In this document: positions 52,539 to 62,085 of the stretch, one piece after another
How the letters are laid out: each line of letters starts with the position of its first letter
Numbering within the stretch: the stretch's first letter is position 1
NCBI GenBank assembly: GCA_964502005.1
Contig: CAZCUX010000010.1
Span: 62,001-126,000 of the forward strand
Direction of reading: 5' to 3'
Origin: CAJWOS01 sp964502005
GTDB taxonomy: Bacteria; Myxococcota_A; UBA796; UBA2385
DNA: 64,000 nt
Notes under the pieces: generated by a model
What the model was told of the DNA's origin: nothing
The model's input: only the letters and a program-made list of their open reading frames with translations
Databases searched by the model: none
Translations under genes and position numbers: made by a program

Positions 52539-52578
52539 CCCGTTCGGCAGTTGGCCCATCTCGACCCTGCCGAACGGG
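52539..52578. terminator. 12-pair hairpin downstream of the vWA gene
   Basis: CCCGTTCGGCAG and CTGCCGAACGGG are perfect complements around a 16-base loop. No T-run follows. It may end transcription or stabilise the 3' end of the vWA message. Confidence 0.4.
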
Positions 52579-52616
52579 GTCCTCCCAGCAAACGCGAGGC
52601 GGCACGAGTGGGGCAC

Positions 52617-52670
52617 GGCAAATGACGGACGCGGCAAATGACGGACGCGGCAAATGACGGACGCGGCAAA
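52617..52670. repeat. 16-bp tandem repeat, three copies plus a partial
   Basis: The unit GGCAAATGACGGACGC occurs three times head-to-tail without mismatch, followed by GGCAAA of a fourth. Perfect identity indicates recent slippage, so copy number may vary between strains. Confidence 0.85.
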
Positions 52671-52890
52671 AGTGGGAGCACGCCCCACGAGACGACCCAC
52701 TGGGCGCGAGCCTGGTGCCAAATGTGGGCAAACGTGCACCGATTGCCGTGCGAGCCGGTGGCCCCTGTTGCTGACGACCGCAAACACAGCCCGAGAGCCA
52801 ATGGTTCGCGTGTTCACCGTGGATTCAACCCAACCGCTCCCGCCCGAACGCTCCCACCACGCCCCGCGCACTTTCGTGGCCTCCGTCCAT

Positions 52891-54387
52891 TCAAACGGCC
52901 ACCACACCCCGCTCCGCCACGGAACCCTCCACCGAAAGCGCACGCTTCCAATCCGAGAATCGCCCCCCGGCCTCCACGGCCCGCAACACGGCAAGTCCCA
53001 TTTCGGGTCCACCCATCGCGAGTTTCGCCTCCACCCACGCCCAGCGCGCAGACGTAGGCCGCACCTCCGCGCGTCCCTTCAATCCCTTTTGAATCTGTTG
53101 AAGTCGCGCCTCGACCACCGGAATTCCCACAAACTCATCGTTGGCCATCGGCGTATTTCGCTTCGGCACAAAGGGCGCAATGCCGAGCGCCGTGGGGTGA
53201 ATGGCGGCGAGGCGAAGGGTGAACGCAATCAGCTCTTCGATGTCCTCTTCGGTTTCGCCCGGCACTCCCACCATCATGTAGACCTTGAGCATTCGATACC
53301 GATGTTCTCTCGCCAATGCTGCACAATCGAGCAGATGCGCCTCGGTGGTTCCTTTCGACAACGTCCGCCGGAGGCGCTGGCTCGCCGCGTCGCTCGCGAC
53401 CGTCAAGGTCTGGTAGCCACCCCGGCGCAGCAGTTCTGCAATCTTCGGCTTTCTTGCCACCCGGTCCGCACGGAGCGAGCTGACGCCCACACCCCGCCCA
53501 CTTTCGACCAATGCTTCAATCAAACCTGGAAGCTGCGGATGGTCGGAGATGGCGGCACCCACCAAGCCGACCCGCTTGGCTTCCTCTGGAACGAAACCCA
53601 AAATTCGTTCCGGCGTCACAAGACGCATGCCCCCATTGGTCGAGCGCCGCATCACACAAAACGTACATTGCCGATGACAGCCTCGTTCCCCCTCAATCAA
53701 AAACATATCCGACAGCTCGGCTTCGGGTGCCAGAATCGGCCCACGGGCAGGAAGCGTATCGTCAGAGGCTTTCGCAATCGGCGGGAGCACGTCGCCATGC
53801 AGCGCAGGCACATAGCCCCCAGGCAGACCCGCAATCACCTTTTGAAAACTGTCGATGTCATCGTCGAGCGCACTTGCAAATGCAGCCTCTACACAATCGT
53901 CAGCCTCTCCCAACAACATTGCGTCTACAAAAGGAGCGGCGGGCAGCGGGTTCGAAAACGTGAGCGGCCCACCCAACAGCACCCGCGGATGGTGGTGGTT
54001 GCGGTCCTTGGCCAGTGGCGGAATACCCGCACGCTGCAATGCCTGAATGAGCCCCGCAAGCTCCAGTTCATAGGCAAGGCTTACGCCGACGACCGGAAAC
54101 CGACTGAGGGGCGTGAGCGTCTCGTAGCTGACCACCCCGCCATCCGGCTCGTCTGGCAAAAAGGCGCGCTCGGCCGAAAAACCCGTCGAGCGCAAGCGAT
54201 GAAGCACCCACTGGAAGCCCAGCGACGACATTCCCGCCCGATACGGACTTGGGTAGAGCAGCGCGACCCGCCGTCCACCTGCCACAAACACATTGCCTCG
54301 CTCCGAAGCCAATCGCCGCGCGATGTGGTCGCGCTCCGTGAGCCGGGGAGCTTTTCCCGGTGCAGCTTTCCGAATCTGTCTAGCCAT
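52891..54387 (-). CDS. B12-binding-like radical SAM protein
   Basis: Encodes 498 residues. The N-terminal part resembles the cobalamin-binding region of class B radical SAM proteins (RVALLYPSPYRAGMSSLGFQWVLHRLRSTGF, VVGVSLAYELELAGLIQAL, HPRVLLGGPLTFSNPLPAAPFVDAMLLGEAD). The radical SAM core starts at IEGERGCHRQCTFCVMRR, with the cluster ligands Cys237, Cys241 and Cys244 in CxxxCxxC spacing. YRMLKVYMMVGVPGETEEDIEELI follows as in MiaB/Elp3-like enzymes. The canonical DxHxxG cobalamin motif is not obvious. Six bases separate it from the upstream lipase gene, so they form an operon. The substrate is unknown. Confidence 0.88.
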   Translation of the reverse strand: MARQIRKAAPGKAPRLTERDHIARRLASERGNVFVAGGRRVALLYPSPYRAGMSSLGFQWVLHRLRSTGFSAERAFLPDEPDGGVVSYETLTPLSRFPVVGVSLAYELELAGLIQALQRAGIPPLAKDRNHHHPRVLLGGPLTFSNPLPAAPFVDAMLLGEADDCVEAAFASALDDDIDSFQKVIAGLPGGYVPALHGDVLPPIAKASDDTLPARGPILAPEAELSDMFLIEGERGCHRQCTFCVMRRSTNGGMRLVTPERILGFVPEEAKRVGLVGAAISDHPQLPGLIEALVESGRGVGVSSLRADRVARKPKIAELLRRGGYQTLTVASDAASQRLRRTLSKGTTEAHLLDCAALAREHRYRMLKVYMMVGVPGETEEDIEELIAFTLRLAAIHPTALGIAPFVPKRNTPMANDEFVGIPVVEARLQQIQKGLKGRAEVRPTSARWAWVEAKLAMGGPEMGLAVLRAVEAGGRFSDWKRALSVEGSVAERGVVAV

Positions 54388-54393
54388 TCGTCC

Positions 54394-55215
54394 TCAGGCG
54401 TCAAGCGCAAGGCGGACCTGGTGCCAGGCCCGCGGGTCAAGCAGGTACTGCGTGTGGGTCATGTCATCCATCTCGATGTTGATGGCACCCGAAACCTGCG
54501 CAGTCGTCGCCGGTTGCATCAAGGGGTCGGCCGGCGACCACAAACACACCAAGCGCGTATTGGCACGCCAAGGGACCTGCGCCCGAATCAACGAGAATAC
54601 TTCCGAGTCGGGCCGCAAGTCTTTCGCGCGCCCGGACCCTGCAAAACGGGCGGCTTGTGTGCCGCCATGGGGGGTCCCCAGTGTCACGAGCGTGTGTACC
54701 CGCCGCGCCGCTTGGGGGTCCACCAGAGCCAGCCGAGCCACGACTCCGCCCATACTATGCGCCACAACATCCACCTGCCCGTCCTCGCCCAGTCCATTGA
54801 CGGCAATCACTTCTTCAATGGCCTCCGCCAAACGCCATCCGAGCTCGGGCAAGGCGTCGTCGGGGAGTCCAAACGAATAGCTGCGCCTTCGGTGGCGTCC
54901 TGCAAACCACGTTCGCATGGGCAAAAAATTACCGCGATGTCCGCCCAAGCCATGCACAAACAAGAGCGGGCGCCGTCCATCCCGGGGGAGCGCCCGGATC
55001 GGCACCGAGCGTGGTCCCAACACCGTCAAGCCAAGAAGCGGCATCCGCAGCAAATCACGCCGCACATCGGCGTCTACCGCATTCCACGTAGCCGTCAGAC
55101 CGCGACCCACGACCATCGCGCCCGTCCAAACGCCGGTTCCCAAGCGAACCCATACGCTCGGGCCGGGCGGCCCCGCCTCGTGCGCCTGCTCCTCGATGGT
55201 TTTTTGCTCGGACAT
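54394..55215 (-). CDS. Lipase / alpha-beta hydrolase
   Basis: Encodes 273 residues from an ATG at 55215 with GGGAG upstream. The triacylglycerol-lipase-like core shows RRPLLFVHGLGGHRGNF (oxyanion hole), VDVVAHSMGGVVARLAL with nucleophile Ser154, LVTLGTPHGGTQAARF, WSPADPLMQP with Asp230 and MTHTQYL with His254, a complete triad. The N-terminal ~75 residues hold a weakly hydrophobic segment (VWVRLGTGVWTGAMVVGRGL) that may touch the membrane but no clear signal peptide. It is expected to hydrolyse lipid or ester substrates. It is divergent from the secreted protein gene at 55369. Confidence 0.86.
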   Translation of the reverse strand: MSEQKTIEEQAHEAGPPGPSVWVRLGTGVWTGAMVVGRGLTATWNAVDADVRRDLLRMPLLGLTVLGPRSVPIRALPRDGRRPLLFVHGLGGHRGNFLPMRTWFAGRHRRRSYSFGLPDDALPELGWRLAEAIEEVIAVNGLGEDGQVDVVAHSMGGVVARLALVDPQAARRVHTLVTLGTPHGGTQAARFAGSGRAKDLRPDSEVFSLIRAQVPWRANTRLVCLWSPADPLMQPATTAQVSGAINIEMDDMTHTQYLLDPRAWHQVRLALDA

Positions 55216-55368
55216 GTCCGCACGCTCCCATTTTGGCAACAAGCGTTGCGCGGCGACCCAAAAACCAGAAATACCCGTTGCTCCGCTGCGGTAACCCGAA
55301 GCCCAAGCCTGTCGCCCATCTGTTGCCCAAACGCACCACACTCCCGGGTGGCGAATTATGGAGGCCCC

Positions 55369-56235
55369 ATGATGATGCAACCGCCCGCTTCTCGTGTTCG
55401 CCGTCCTTCGCCCGGTCCCTTCGTCGCTGGGTTGGCCCTCCTCTCTGGCTGGCTTGCCCTCCCGCCGTCCGTAGGAGTCGCACAAGAACCGCCAGCCAGC
55501 GAAGTCTTGGCTCGGGAACCGGTGTCTGTCTCCTTCGACCTGAGCGTCGCAGGCAAGCCAGCAGGTTCCCACACGCTCACCGTTCGGTTTGTCCCTCCCA
55601 AAGACGACCAATCCGACGAAGCGCGCATTATCGAGAGCTTTGAAGACATCGGCGGCGAAGCGGTCCCCGAAGCACTGCAACGCCGCACCCGCGCCACCGC
55701 CCGCACGAGCGGCTCCACGTTGTCTTTCACCGCGGTCACCGAAACCGGCCCCGTCGGCAGCGGTCGCGTTACCGAAGTCAACGGGCGCCGAACCAGCGAT
55801 GGGGAGTGGACCCTCGTCGTCACGCGCGGTGGCGCTACGGAAGTCCGCGAGCTGCGCCGCTCCCAGGTTGACGTCTGCACACTCGATATCTTCGATCCCG
55901 TCCTCTACTCCCGCTGGACCGGCCGAGATTTGACACGAATGGTCGACATCACCACAGGCGACATCCTCGAAGGAAAAGCCGAAGATATGGGAGAGGTCGC
56001 CATCGACATAAACAACGCCACTCAGCCCGTTCTGCGCATCGGTATGAACATTGCGAGCCACGACTGGCAATGGGACCGTACGCTCGAAGGCATCGTGATT
56101 CGGTACGACGGCCGCCTCGGAGATGCCCCTTTGGCGGCGCGAATTCAAGAGCTTCCCGAGTCTCGCGTATGGGGCCAAATCGAAACGTCCACACGGTTTG
56201 ACAACGGGGTTATCGTCGAGAAAGGCGAACTCTAA
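55369..56235 (+). CDS. Secreted protein (DUF6134-like)
   Basis: Encodes 288 residues starting MMMQPPASRV, with GGAGG five bases upstream. A signal peptide (FVAGLALLSGWLALPPSVGVAQ) is followed by SVSFDLSVAGKPAGSHTLTVRFVPPKDDQSD, the pattern of DUF6134-like beta-sandwich proteins, then strands through QVDVCTLDIFDPVLYSRWTGRDLTRMVDITTGDILEG. The family has no assigned function. It is probably periplasmic. It begins an operon with the giant P-loop ATPase (40 bases downstream) and MscS, so an envelope-sensing role is plausible. Confidence 0.65.
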   Translation: MMMQPPASRVRRPSPGPFVAGLALLSGWLALPPSVGVAQEPPASEVLAREPVSVSFDLSVAGKPAGSHTLTVRFVPPKDDQSDEARIIESFEDIGGEAVPEALQRRTRATARTSGSTLSFTAVTETGPVGSGRVTEVNGRRTSDGEWTLVVTRGGATEVRELRRSQVDVCTLDIFDPVLYSRWTGRDLTRMVDITTGDILEGKAEDMGEVAIDINNATQPVLRIGMNIASHDWQWDRTLEGIVIRYDGRLGDAPLAARIQELPESRVWGQIETSTRFDNGVIVEKGEL

Positions 56236-56275
56236 ACGCCCCGTGAATGCGTGCTCTCTCCCCCCTGGCAGCCCA

Positions 56276-59200
56276 ATGAAACGCCCAAATTCCATCGGCC
56301 TGCTGGCCACAATTTGGGTTTTGTTACCCTGCTGGCCGATCTCCGCCGAGGCCGCTCCCAAGGCCAAGGCACAGCCTTCGTCGGTCGCTTCCGCTCTGCT
56401 GGAACAAGACCACCTCCCCGCACTGCGTGCCCGCTTCGATGTTGCCACCGCACGCCAAGAAAGCGCAGCAGCGTGGTTTGACGGCCGTCTCGACACCCCC
56501 GCCGCCGCATTTCCCCACCTCGCGCACTTGCCCTTGCTCGACCCTGCTGTGCTTGCCGGCGCGATATCCGCCTTGGACACCGTCGCCCAAGAGCGCGTCA
56601 TTCAGCGCATTCAGGCGCCCCCCGATGGCTTGCTCGCCGCTGACAACCACCGTTGGTCCCAGGCACTTTCCCGAGCATTGGACGCCGAAGATGCCGCCGA
56701 TGGTCTAGAACGACGATTCCTGCTTGGACTCGCGACGGTCGCTGCGCGCGCAACCAACCTCCAGCCCAAAGCGATTGACGCCCACATCGCATCGCTGCGC
56801 GAACGCTCACCGCTCCTGACCGCCGACCCACCCGACCCCGCTGTTGCCGCCGAAGTCCTCGAACGCGGCCGCGCGGAGGCTGCTCTCCACACGCTGCAAG
56901 ATGCCGTTGTGCGATGGGCTACGATTCCGGGCGACCCACAGCTATTCCAAATCACCGAGCGCGACCGTCTGCAGTTGTCCGCATGGCTCGCCGCCCATCC
57001 AAGTGACCTCGCACCCGCGCCCCATACGGTTGCACAGGCAGCGGACCGGCTCACGCGTGTGCGCCCGCTATTGCTAGACGAAGTATCTCCCGTCCTCGAC
57101 GCGTGGTCGGAGCACGCGCAACGGTCTACCGTCGACCAACTTCGCCAACAAGTCGAGCAGGCTACCGCATCCGCGTCTTCAGCCCCGTCGTCGCCACCGA
57201 TGGACCTCGCAGCGGCAGAGGCGAGCCTTCGGGCCACCCGCGACCGTCAGCGAGAACAACAGGCCACCGAAACCGCGTTGGTCGACGCCCTGCGCGCCGC
57301 ACATGTTCCGGCACCGGGCATCGACGTCGATACTGCGCTGCGACTGCAAGCAAGCGCCTACCGCCTCCAACTCGCCGACCTCGAGGTCGCCGCCGCAGAG
57401 CGCGAGGTCGAGCGCGCGCGCCAAGCACAAGCACTCCAAACCGCCACTTCGCAAACCACCGACGACCAAGTCGCACAAGCCAAGGCCGACGCCGCAGCGG
57501 CACAAGCAGAGGCTGACCGCGCGGCAGCAGAAGGCGTCGAAAACGAGCTTCGACAGCAGATTGCCACGTACTCATCGCACCGTGCGCAGTTTTTGGAGCA
57601 ACGAAAACAGTACGAGGAGACAGCACAAGCCTCCATCGCGAAGCGAATAGACGAACTGGCCGCCCTTCGGGACGCGCTCGCCGCGGCGCTCCACCTCGGA
57701 ATGTATGGCGAGGGCCGCCAGGAACGTCTCAACGACGTATACCGCCAATCACGAGAGCTGGTTTCGCGGATTCGCGGCCTCGTGCGGCAAACCGACGAGG
57801 ATGCGCGCGCCCTCGAGGTCAAAATCACCACAGAGATTGGTGAGCTGCCCGATTTGGACGCCATGCAAGCATCCGGCGTCGACTCCGCCCTGCTGACCCG
57901 TTGGCGAGAAGAAGGCGCCCGCCTGCAGGCCGACCTCCGTGAAAGCCGAGACGCCATGCATCGCGACAAACGTCGTGCCATGGAGCTTCTCGCTGCAACC
58001 AAAGTCTTTCGCCGCGAGGCGCGCAGCTTCGCGGACGCGAATGCCTTGACCGCGGTACGCCAAGATTTCATCGAAGAGCTATTCAACGAAACACTTGAAG
58101 TACCCGATATCATTTCGCAATATTTCTACAATATTTTAGACTTTGCAATCGGAATTCGCAGGCTTCTCCTCGACCTCAACGCCATCGTCGCGTTTCTGCG
58201 TGGCTCCTTTGGCTTGGTCGCCTTGCTTCTGCTGTGGGGCTTCCTCCGCGACCGCGTCCCATCCTGGCTCAACCGGGGTCTCACCACGCTCTCCCTCGTA
58301 CGTCCCGGCGACGCTTCCTGGGCCTCCCGGATTCACGACACCGTGTCCACCTGGGGAACAATGGGCGATTGGCGGGGCCTGTATGTCGTTGCGGCGCCCG
58401 TTCTCGTTCACGCCCTCGATGGTATCGCGGGCGCTATTGTCTACGTCGAGCTGCCCCTCCATTGGGCCGTTCCACGCACAATTCTGTTCCTATGGCTCGC
58501 CCGAAAATACTTCCTCATGGGCACCCTCCTCGTCGACGTATTGCTCGCCGTCCCCGGCGAAGACCGTCCCGCCGCACGCCGGGTGTCCGAAGAGGGGCGT
58601 CAGCGCGCCCGCCTGACCGCCCGCACCGTGTTGGGGTGGCGCCTGACGTTCAGCGTACTCGGCGCCCTAACCATCGAAGTGCTCGATGCTGACCGCATGA
58701 ACGACCTCATCGGGTGGCTCGGTACAGTATCCGGTTGGGTCATTGCAGCGGGCGTGCTCCACGTATGGTCCGCAGAAATCCAAAGCTCTGTCGCCAACGA
58801 CGGCGACGACCCCATCACCCGCACCGTTTCCCGACCTCCACACATCGAACTCCTGCGTGCGCCCGTTGCCGCCATCGCCCTGGTCGTGCTGCTCGCACGC
58901 CGTATTTCGTCGTTGGCCGGCGACCTCGTCGACCAACGCACCAGCTTCGGCTGGCTGCGCACCGCCATGGCCCGCCAGTCCCTCAAAAACACCGACAACG
59001 CGCCCACACGACGCCTCTCCAAAACCCACGCGCTCACCCTTCGCACCGCCGACACCCACTTGCTGACCGTCGATGCGGAGCTCGGCGAGCTACGCGAAGC
59101 CCTCCACGCATGGAACGCGGAGCAACGGCGCGGCATGGTCGCCATCACAGGGCAACGCGGCTCCGGCAAGTCCCGTTTGCTGCAGCGTCTTCCCGAGGTC

Positions 59201-60106
59201 ATCGCGGAAGTCAACGCGACGCTCCCGATTCAAACCATCCGTCTCGACCGCGATATTTTTGACCCCAACGATGTTCTGGCGTGGTTGATGAAAGCCACCA
59301 TGGACACATCCAAGCCGGATTCCGCCCATTGGGAGGTCGATGACGTCGCGCGCGAATTGTCGTCCCTGCCACCGCGTGTGTTTGTCATTGACGACCTCCA
59401 CCGCTGCTTCTTGCGGGCCGTCGGTGGGTTTCGTGGACTCCGCCAAGTGCTCACCGCCATCCATGCTGCATCCGAGCGCCACTTTTGGGTCTGCACCTTC
59501 CATGGCGACAATTGGGCCTACCTCGAAGGCGTCGGCGGCGCGGTCAATCTCGGCGTCTTTCGGAAGCGTATCATCCTGCGGCCGCTCTCATCCGACGCTC
59601 TTCGCGATTGGCTCGAAGGCCAGGCCGTGCTTGCGGGCTTCCAACCCACCTATGCCGCGCTCGCGGCCGATGGTTGGAGCGGAACCGACCCCTCCCGCAT
59701 TCAACAAAAGGCCCGCACCGCCTACTTCCGCCTGCTCGCCGAAGCGACGCGGGGCAATCCGCAGGCCGCCCTGACCCTGTGGGCCGACTCCTTGCGGGAA
59801 GGCACCACCCCCGAAGAAATTTCGGTGGTGCTCTTCGAACAACCCGACCCCGAACGCCTCGCAGAAGGTGGCGACCACGCCCTCTTTGTGCTCGCCGCAT
59901 TGGTGGTCCACGACGGTCTTGATGTGCGCGATTTGGTGCGTGTGCTCAACCTTGACGAGGCGACGTGCCGTGCGTCTTGCCGGCGCCTGCAGGGGTTAGG
60001 TGTACTCGAAAGCGACGCACATGACGAACATTACGACATCACACCCCGGTGGGCCCCGGTGGTCTACCGCCACCTTCGTCGCAAACACCTGTTGCATCGG
60101 GAATAG
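56276..60106 (+). CDS. Signal peptide-coiled coil-multi-TM-P-loop ATPase
   Basis: Encodes 1276 residues. A signal peptide (IGLLATIWVLLPCWPISAEAA) leads to a ~570-residue extracytoplasmic region. This is first helical, then a long coiled coil (about 330-600) rich in Ala/Gln/Glu/Arg, as in the periplasmic part of large MscK-type channels. About six transmembrane segments lie at ~619-890. The C-terminal cytoplasmic part is a P-loop NTPase: GQRGSGKS at 959-966 (Walker A, Lys965) and VFVIDDLHRCF with Asp1039/Asp1040 (Walker B), then KAP/STAND-like sequence (FWVCTFHGDNWAYLEG) and a winged-helix-like end. No MscS pore domain is present in it, but the next gene supplies one. Confidence 0.8.
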   Translation: MKRPNSIGLLATIWVLLPCWPISAEAAPKAKAQPSSVASALLEQDHLPALRARFDVATARQESAAAWFDGRLDTPAAAFPHLAHLPLLDPAVLAGAISALDTVAQERVIQRIQAPPDGLLAADNHRWSQALSRALDAEDAADGLERRFLLGLATVAARATNLQPKAIDAHIASLRERSPLLTADPPDPAVAAEVLERGRAEAALHTLQDAVVRWATIPGDPQLFQITERDRLQLSAWLAAHPSDLAPAPHTVAQAADRLTRVRPLLLDEVSPVLDAWSEHAQRSTVDQLRQQVEQATASASSAPSSPPMDLAAAEASLRATRDRQREQQATETALVDALRAAHVPAPGIDVDTALRLQASAYRLQLADLEVAAAEREVERARQAQALQTATSQTTDDQVAQAKADAAAAQAEADRAAAEGVENELRQQIATYSSHRAQFLEQRKQYEETAQASIAKRIDELAALRDALAAALHLGMYGEGRQERLNDVYRQSRELVSRIRGLVRQTDEDARALEVKITTEIGELPDLDAMQASGVDSALLTRWREEGARLQADLRESRDAMHRDKRRAMELLAATKVFRREARSFADANALTAVRQDFIEELFNETLEVPDIISQYFYNILDFAIGIRRLLLDLNAIVAFLRGSFGLVALLLLWGFLRDRVPSWLNRGLTTLSLVRPGDASWASRIHDTVSTWGTMGDWRGLYVVAAPVLVHALDGIAGAIVYVELPLHWAVPRTILFLWLARKYFLMGTLLVDVLLAVPGEDRPAARRVSEEGRQRARLTARTVLGWRLTFSVLGALTIEVLDADRMNDLIGWLGTVSGWVIAAGVLHVWSAEIQSSVANDGDDPITRTVSRPPHIELLRAPVAAIALVVLLARRISSLAGDLVDQRTSFGWLRTAMARQSLKNTDNAPTRRLSKTHALTLRTADTHLLTVDAELGELREALHAWNAEQRRGMVAITGQRGSGKSRLLQRLPEVIAEVNATLPIQTIRLDRDIFDPNDVLAWLMKATMDTSKPDSAHWEVDDVARELSSLPPRVFVIDDLHRCFLRAVGGFRGLRQVLTAIHAASERHFWVCTFHGDNWAYLEGVGGAVNLGVFRKRIILRPLSSDALRDWLEGQAVLAGFQPTYAALAADGWSGTDPSRIQQKARTAYFRLLAEATRGNPQAALTLWADSLREGTTPEEISVVLFEQPDPERLAEGGDHALFVLAALVVHDGLDVRDLVRVLNLDEATCRASCRRLQGLGVLESDAHDEHYDITPRWAPVVYRHLRRKHLLHRE

Positions 60107-60141
60107 TCCCGTCCGCCACTGTTTTTCACGGAGCCACGTAA

Positions 60142-60999
60142 ATGGACGGCAGCATCGAACTTCTCAAGTTCATCGACCCCGACGCCGTGCCGTTTGCGCT
60201 GGTGGTGGTCGTCGTCGCAATGGTCGCCAACCGCTTGGCCGGCTCTAGCCTCGATGCGCTGGGAGAGCGTCTCACCGACCGCCGCCTCCTGCTCAAGAAC
60301 ATCGCCGCAATCAGCCGCTTCGTCGTCATCGTGATTGCGACGGTCATCGTCGTCGGCACGGTCTTCCGTCTCTCGGAACAGGCCCTCCTGACCATCAGCG
60401 GCACCGCGGCCGTCGCGATTGGCTTTGCCTTCAAAGACTTGTTGGCGTCCGTCATGGCAGGCATCATCTTGCTCTTTGACCGCCCTTTTCAGGTAGGCGA
60501 CCGCGTCGAGTTCGCCGGAAACTACGGCGAAGTCTTGGAAATCGGCCTGCGTTCCGTCCGCATCGCCACGCTAGACGACAACCTCATTTCGATACCCAAC
60601 AACCGCTTTTTGAACGACATCGTCAGCAGCGCAAATGCTGGCGCGCTCGACCAAATGTGTGTGTTCCAGTTTTGGATTGGCTGCAACGAAGACTTCGACC
60701 GAGCCAAAGGTATCGTATATGAGGCATGTGCTGCAAGTCGTTACGTATACCTCGGAAAACCTATTACTGTCGCGCTTCGCGAGGGGCCAGTCCCAAATGG
60801 AGCCGAACGATTTGCGATTCAAATCACCGCAAAGGCCTATGTACTCGATGGCCGATACGAGACCGCTTTTGGCACCGACGTAACCGAGCGGGTTCTACGC
60901 GCGTTCCGCGCAGAGTCCATTCGGACTGCCGGTCAAATTGAGTGGGGGCCTCCCGTTCGATCGCCTGCCACCACACCTTTTTCGTCCGCCGAAGAATAA
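60142..60999 (+). CDS. MscS-family mechanosensitive channel
   Basis: Encodes 285 residues, 35 bases after the ATPase gene, with GGAG upstream. Two to three transmembrane helices (about 15-100) end in the pore helix segment ISGTAAVAIGFAFKDLLASVMAGIILLFDRPFQVGDRVEFAGNYGEVLEIGLRSVRIAT, the MscS pore and beta-domain signature, then DDNLISIPNNRFL. The C-terminal vestibule is slightly reduced. Such channels open under membrane tension to release solutes. The Gly/Ala pore packing is kept, so it is probably a working channel. Its gene order suggests that the ATPase controls or assembles with it. Confidence 0.93.
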   Translation: MDGSIELLKFIDPDAVPFALVVVVVAMVANRLAGSSLDALGERLTDRRLLLKNIAAISRFVVIVIATVIVVGTVFRLSEQALLTISGTAAVAIGFAFKDLLASVMAGIILLFDRPFQVGDRVEFAGNYGEVLEIGLRSVRIATLDDNLISIPNNRFLNDIVSSANAGALDQMCVFQFWIGCNEDFDRAKGIVYEACAASRYVYLGKPITVALREGPVPNGAERFAIQITAKAYVLDGRYETAFGTDVTERVLRAFRAESIRTAGQIEWGPPVRSPATTPFSSAEE

Positions 61000-61158
61000 A
61001 ACGCGCCCAGACCAAAATCTGGGCTATCCCCCCCGTGCCCATCCCAACGTCGTCTCCGCGTCGGACCCCAATGTCCCACAATTTCCTGACGTACCTTGGT
61101 TGAGGTCCTTCGGTTTGCCCTCCATACTCTCCCCAATTTCGCTTGCCTTGGAGGCAAC

Positions 61159-61812
61159 TTGCGCACTTCCCTGCTTTCCGCCACCCTCGTCTTTTTCACG
61201 GGCTGTGCCCCCAGCATCGCAAAGACCGGCCTCACTGATGGCACCGTGGATAACGGCGGCGGTGATGGCAGCGACGGAGACGCTACCGGCGCGACTGGCG
61301 ACGGCGCGGGCGACGGCACCGGCAACGGCTCCACCGGCGAGACCGGCTCCACCAATGGCGCCGATGGCGGTGGCGGTGATGGCGGTTCCGGCGGTTCGGG
61401 CGACGGTACCACCGACCCCGTCTTCGCCTACTCCGGCGATTATTCCGGCACAATCCGCGTCGACATGGGCTGGCCCGACTGGGACGGCAACCTCTCCTGG
61501 CAAGAACTCTGCACCACCGACATCTCGTTTACCGTTGGCGAAGATGGTGTCTGGTCGGCCTCCTCCTCGTGCGACGCCTACTTCGGCGGCGGCCGCCCCA
61601 CGCCGGTCGACATGGAGCTTGCTGGCGACATCACCGATGCAGGCGACGTCACCGGCTCCATCGCCTACGACGTCCAGGGCTGGATTACGGGCATCGGCGA
61701 AGTTGCCGGCTCCGCGAGCACTTCGGGTCTGGACGCCGATGGAAACACAACCATCGACCTTGGCCGCGGCTATTACGCAGAGGCCGTTTTTACGCTCGAG
61801 ATGGCCCGATAG
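61159..61812 (+). CDS. Lipoprotein with Gly/Asp/Thr-rich tether
   Basis: Encodes 217 residues from a TTG start placed five bases after GGAGG; the upstream open frame lacks a signal. The signal RTSLLSATLVFFTGC ends in a lipobox (FTGC). A 70-residue low-complexity stretch rich in Gly, Asp, Thr and Ser follows (GDGSDGDATGATGDGAGDG), serving as a flexible surface tether. The C-terminal ~110 residues are a beta domain (YSGDYSGTIRVDMGWPDWDGNLSW, SSSCDAYFGGGRPTPVDMELAGDITDAGDVTGSIAYDVQG) with no known match. It is probably exposed on the outer membrane. It follows the mscS operon by 159 bases. Confidence 0.65.
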   Translation: MRTSLLSATLVFFTGCAPSIAKTGLTDGTVDNGGGDGSDGDATGATGDGAGDGTGNGSTGETGSTNGADGGGGDGGSGGSGDGTTDPVFAYSGDYSGTIRVDMGWPDWDGNLSWQELCTTDISFTVGEDGVWSASSSCDAYFGGGRPTPVDMELAGDITDAGDVTGSIAYDVQGWITGIGEVAGSASTSGLDADGNTTIDLGRGYYAEAVFTLEMAR

Positions 61813-62085
61813 GCCCTTTGCCTGCGAATCAAGCCCGTTTTTTTCGAGTTTGGAGACAAGCGTAGGACGCGTCTTCTCCACGCGAGCTCGCACCTACGCA
61901 AGATTCCGCCGCCGAATCTCGCGCGGCCGAATCGCCGCGGGTCCCCGTTCGGGACATTCGCCCCTCGAACAACCGCTGCACCGAACATACGCCGCCATTG
62001 GAAGCGCAGCCCCGCCAAGCCGCCCTCGCGCGGGCTATAGGACTCCTGCGGCTGCGGTCGCGCCAGCCCAACGGATGCCCCTACA

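Larger units (their letters stand above)
52447..52890. other. Convergent intergenic region of 444 bases
   Basis: No supported gene is present. Several frames are open on both strands, but their products are Arg/Pro-rich and unlike the real genes nearby. The region holds a 12-pair hairpin (52539-52578) and a short tandem repeat (52617-52670), described separately. Confidence 0.45.

Noticed and set aside
52443..53012. Minus-strand 189-residue frame between the vWA and radical SAM genes
   Set aside because: It overlaps the coding end of the radical SAM gene in another frame and its product is Arg/Trp/Gly-rich.
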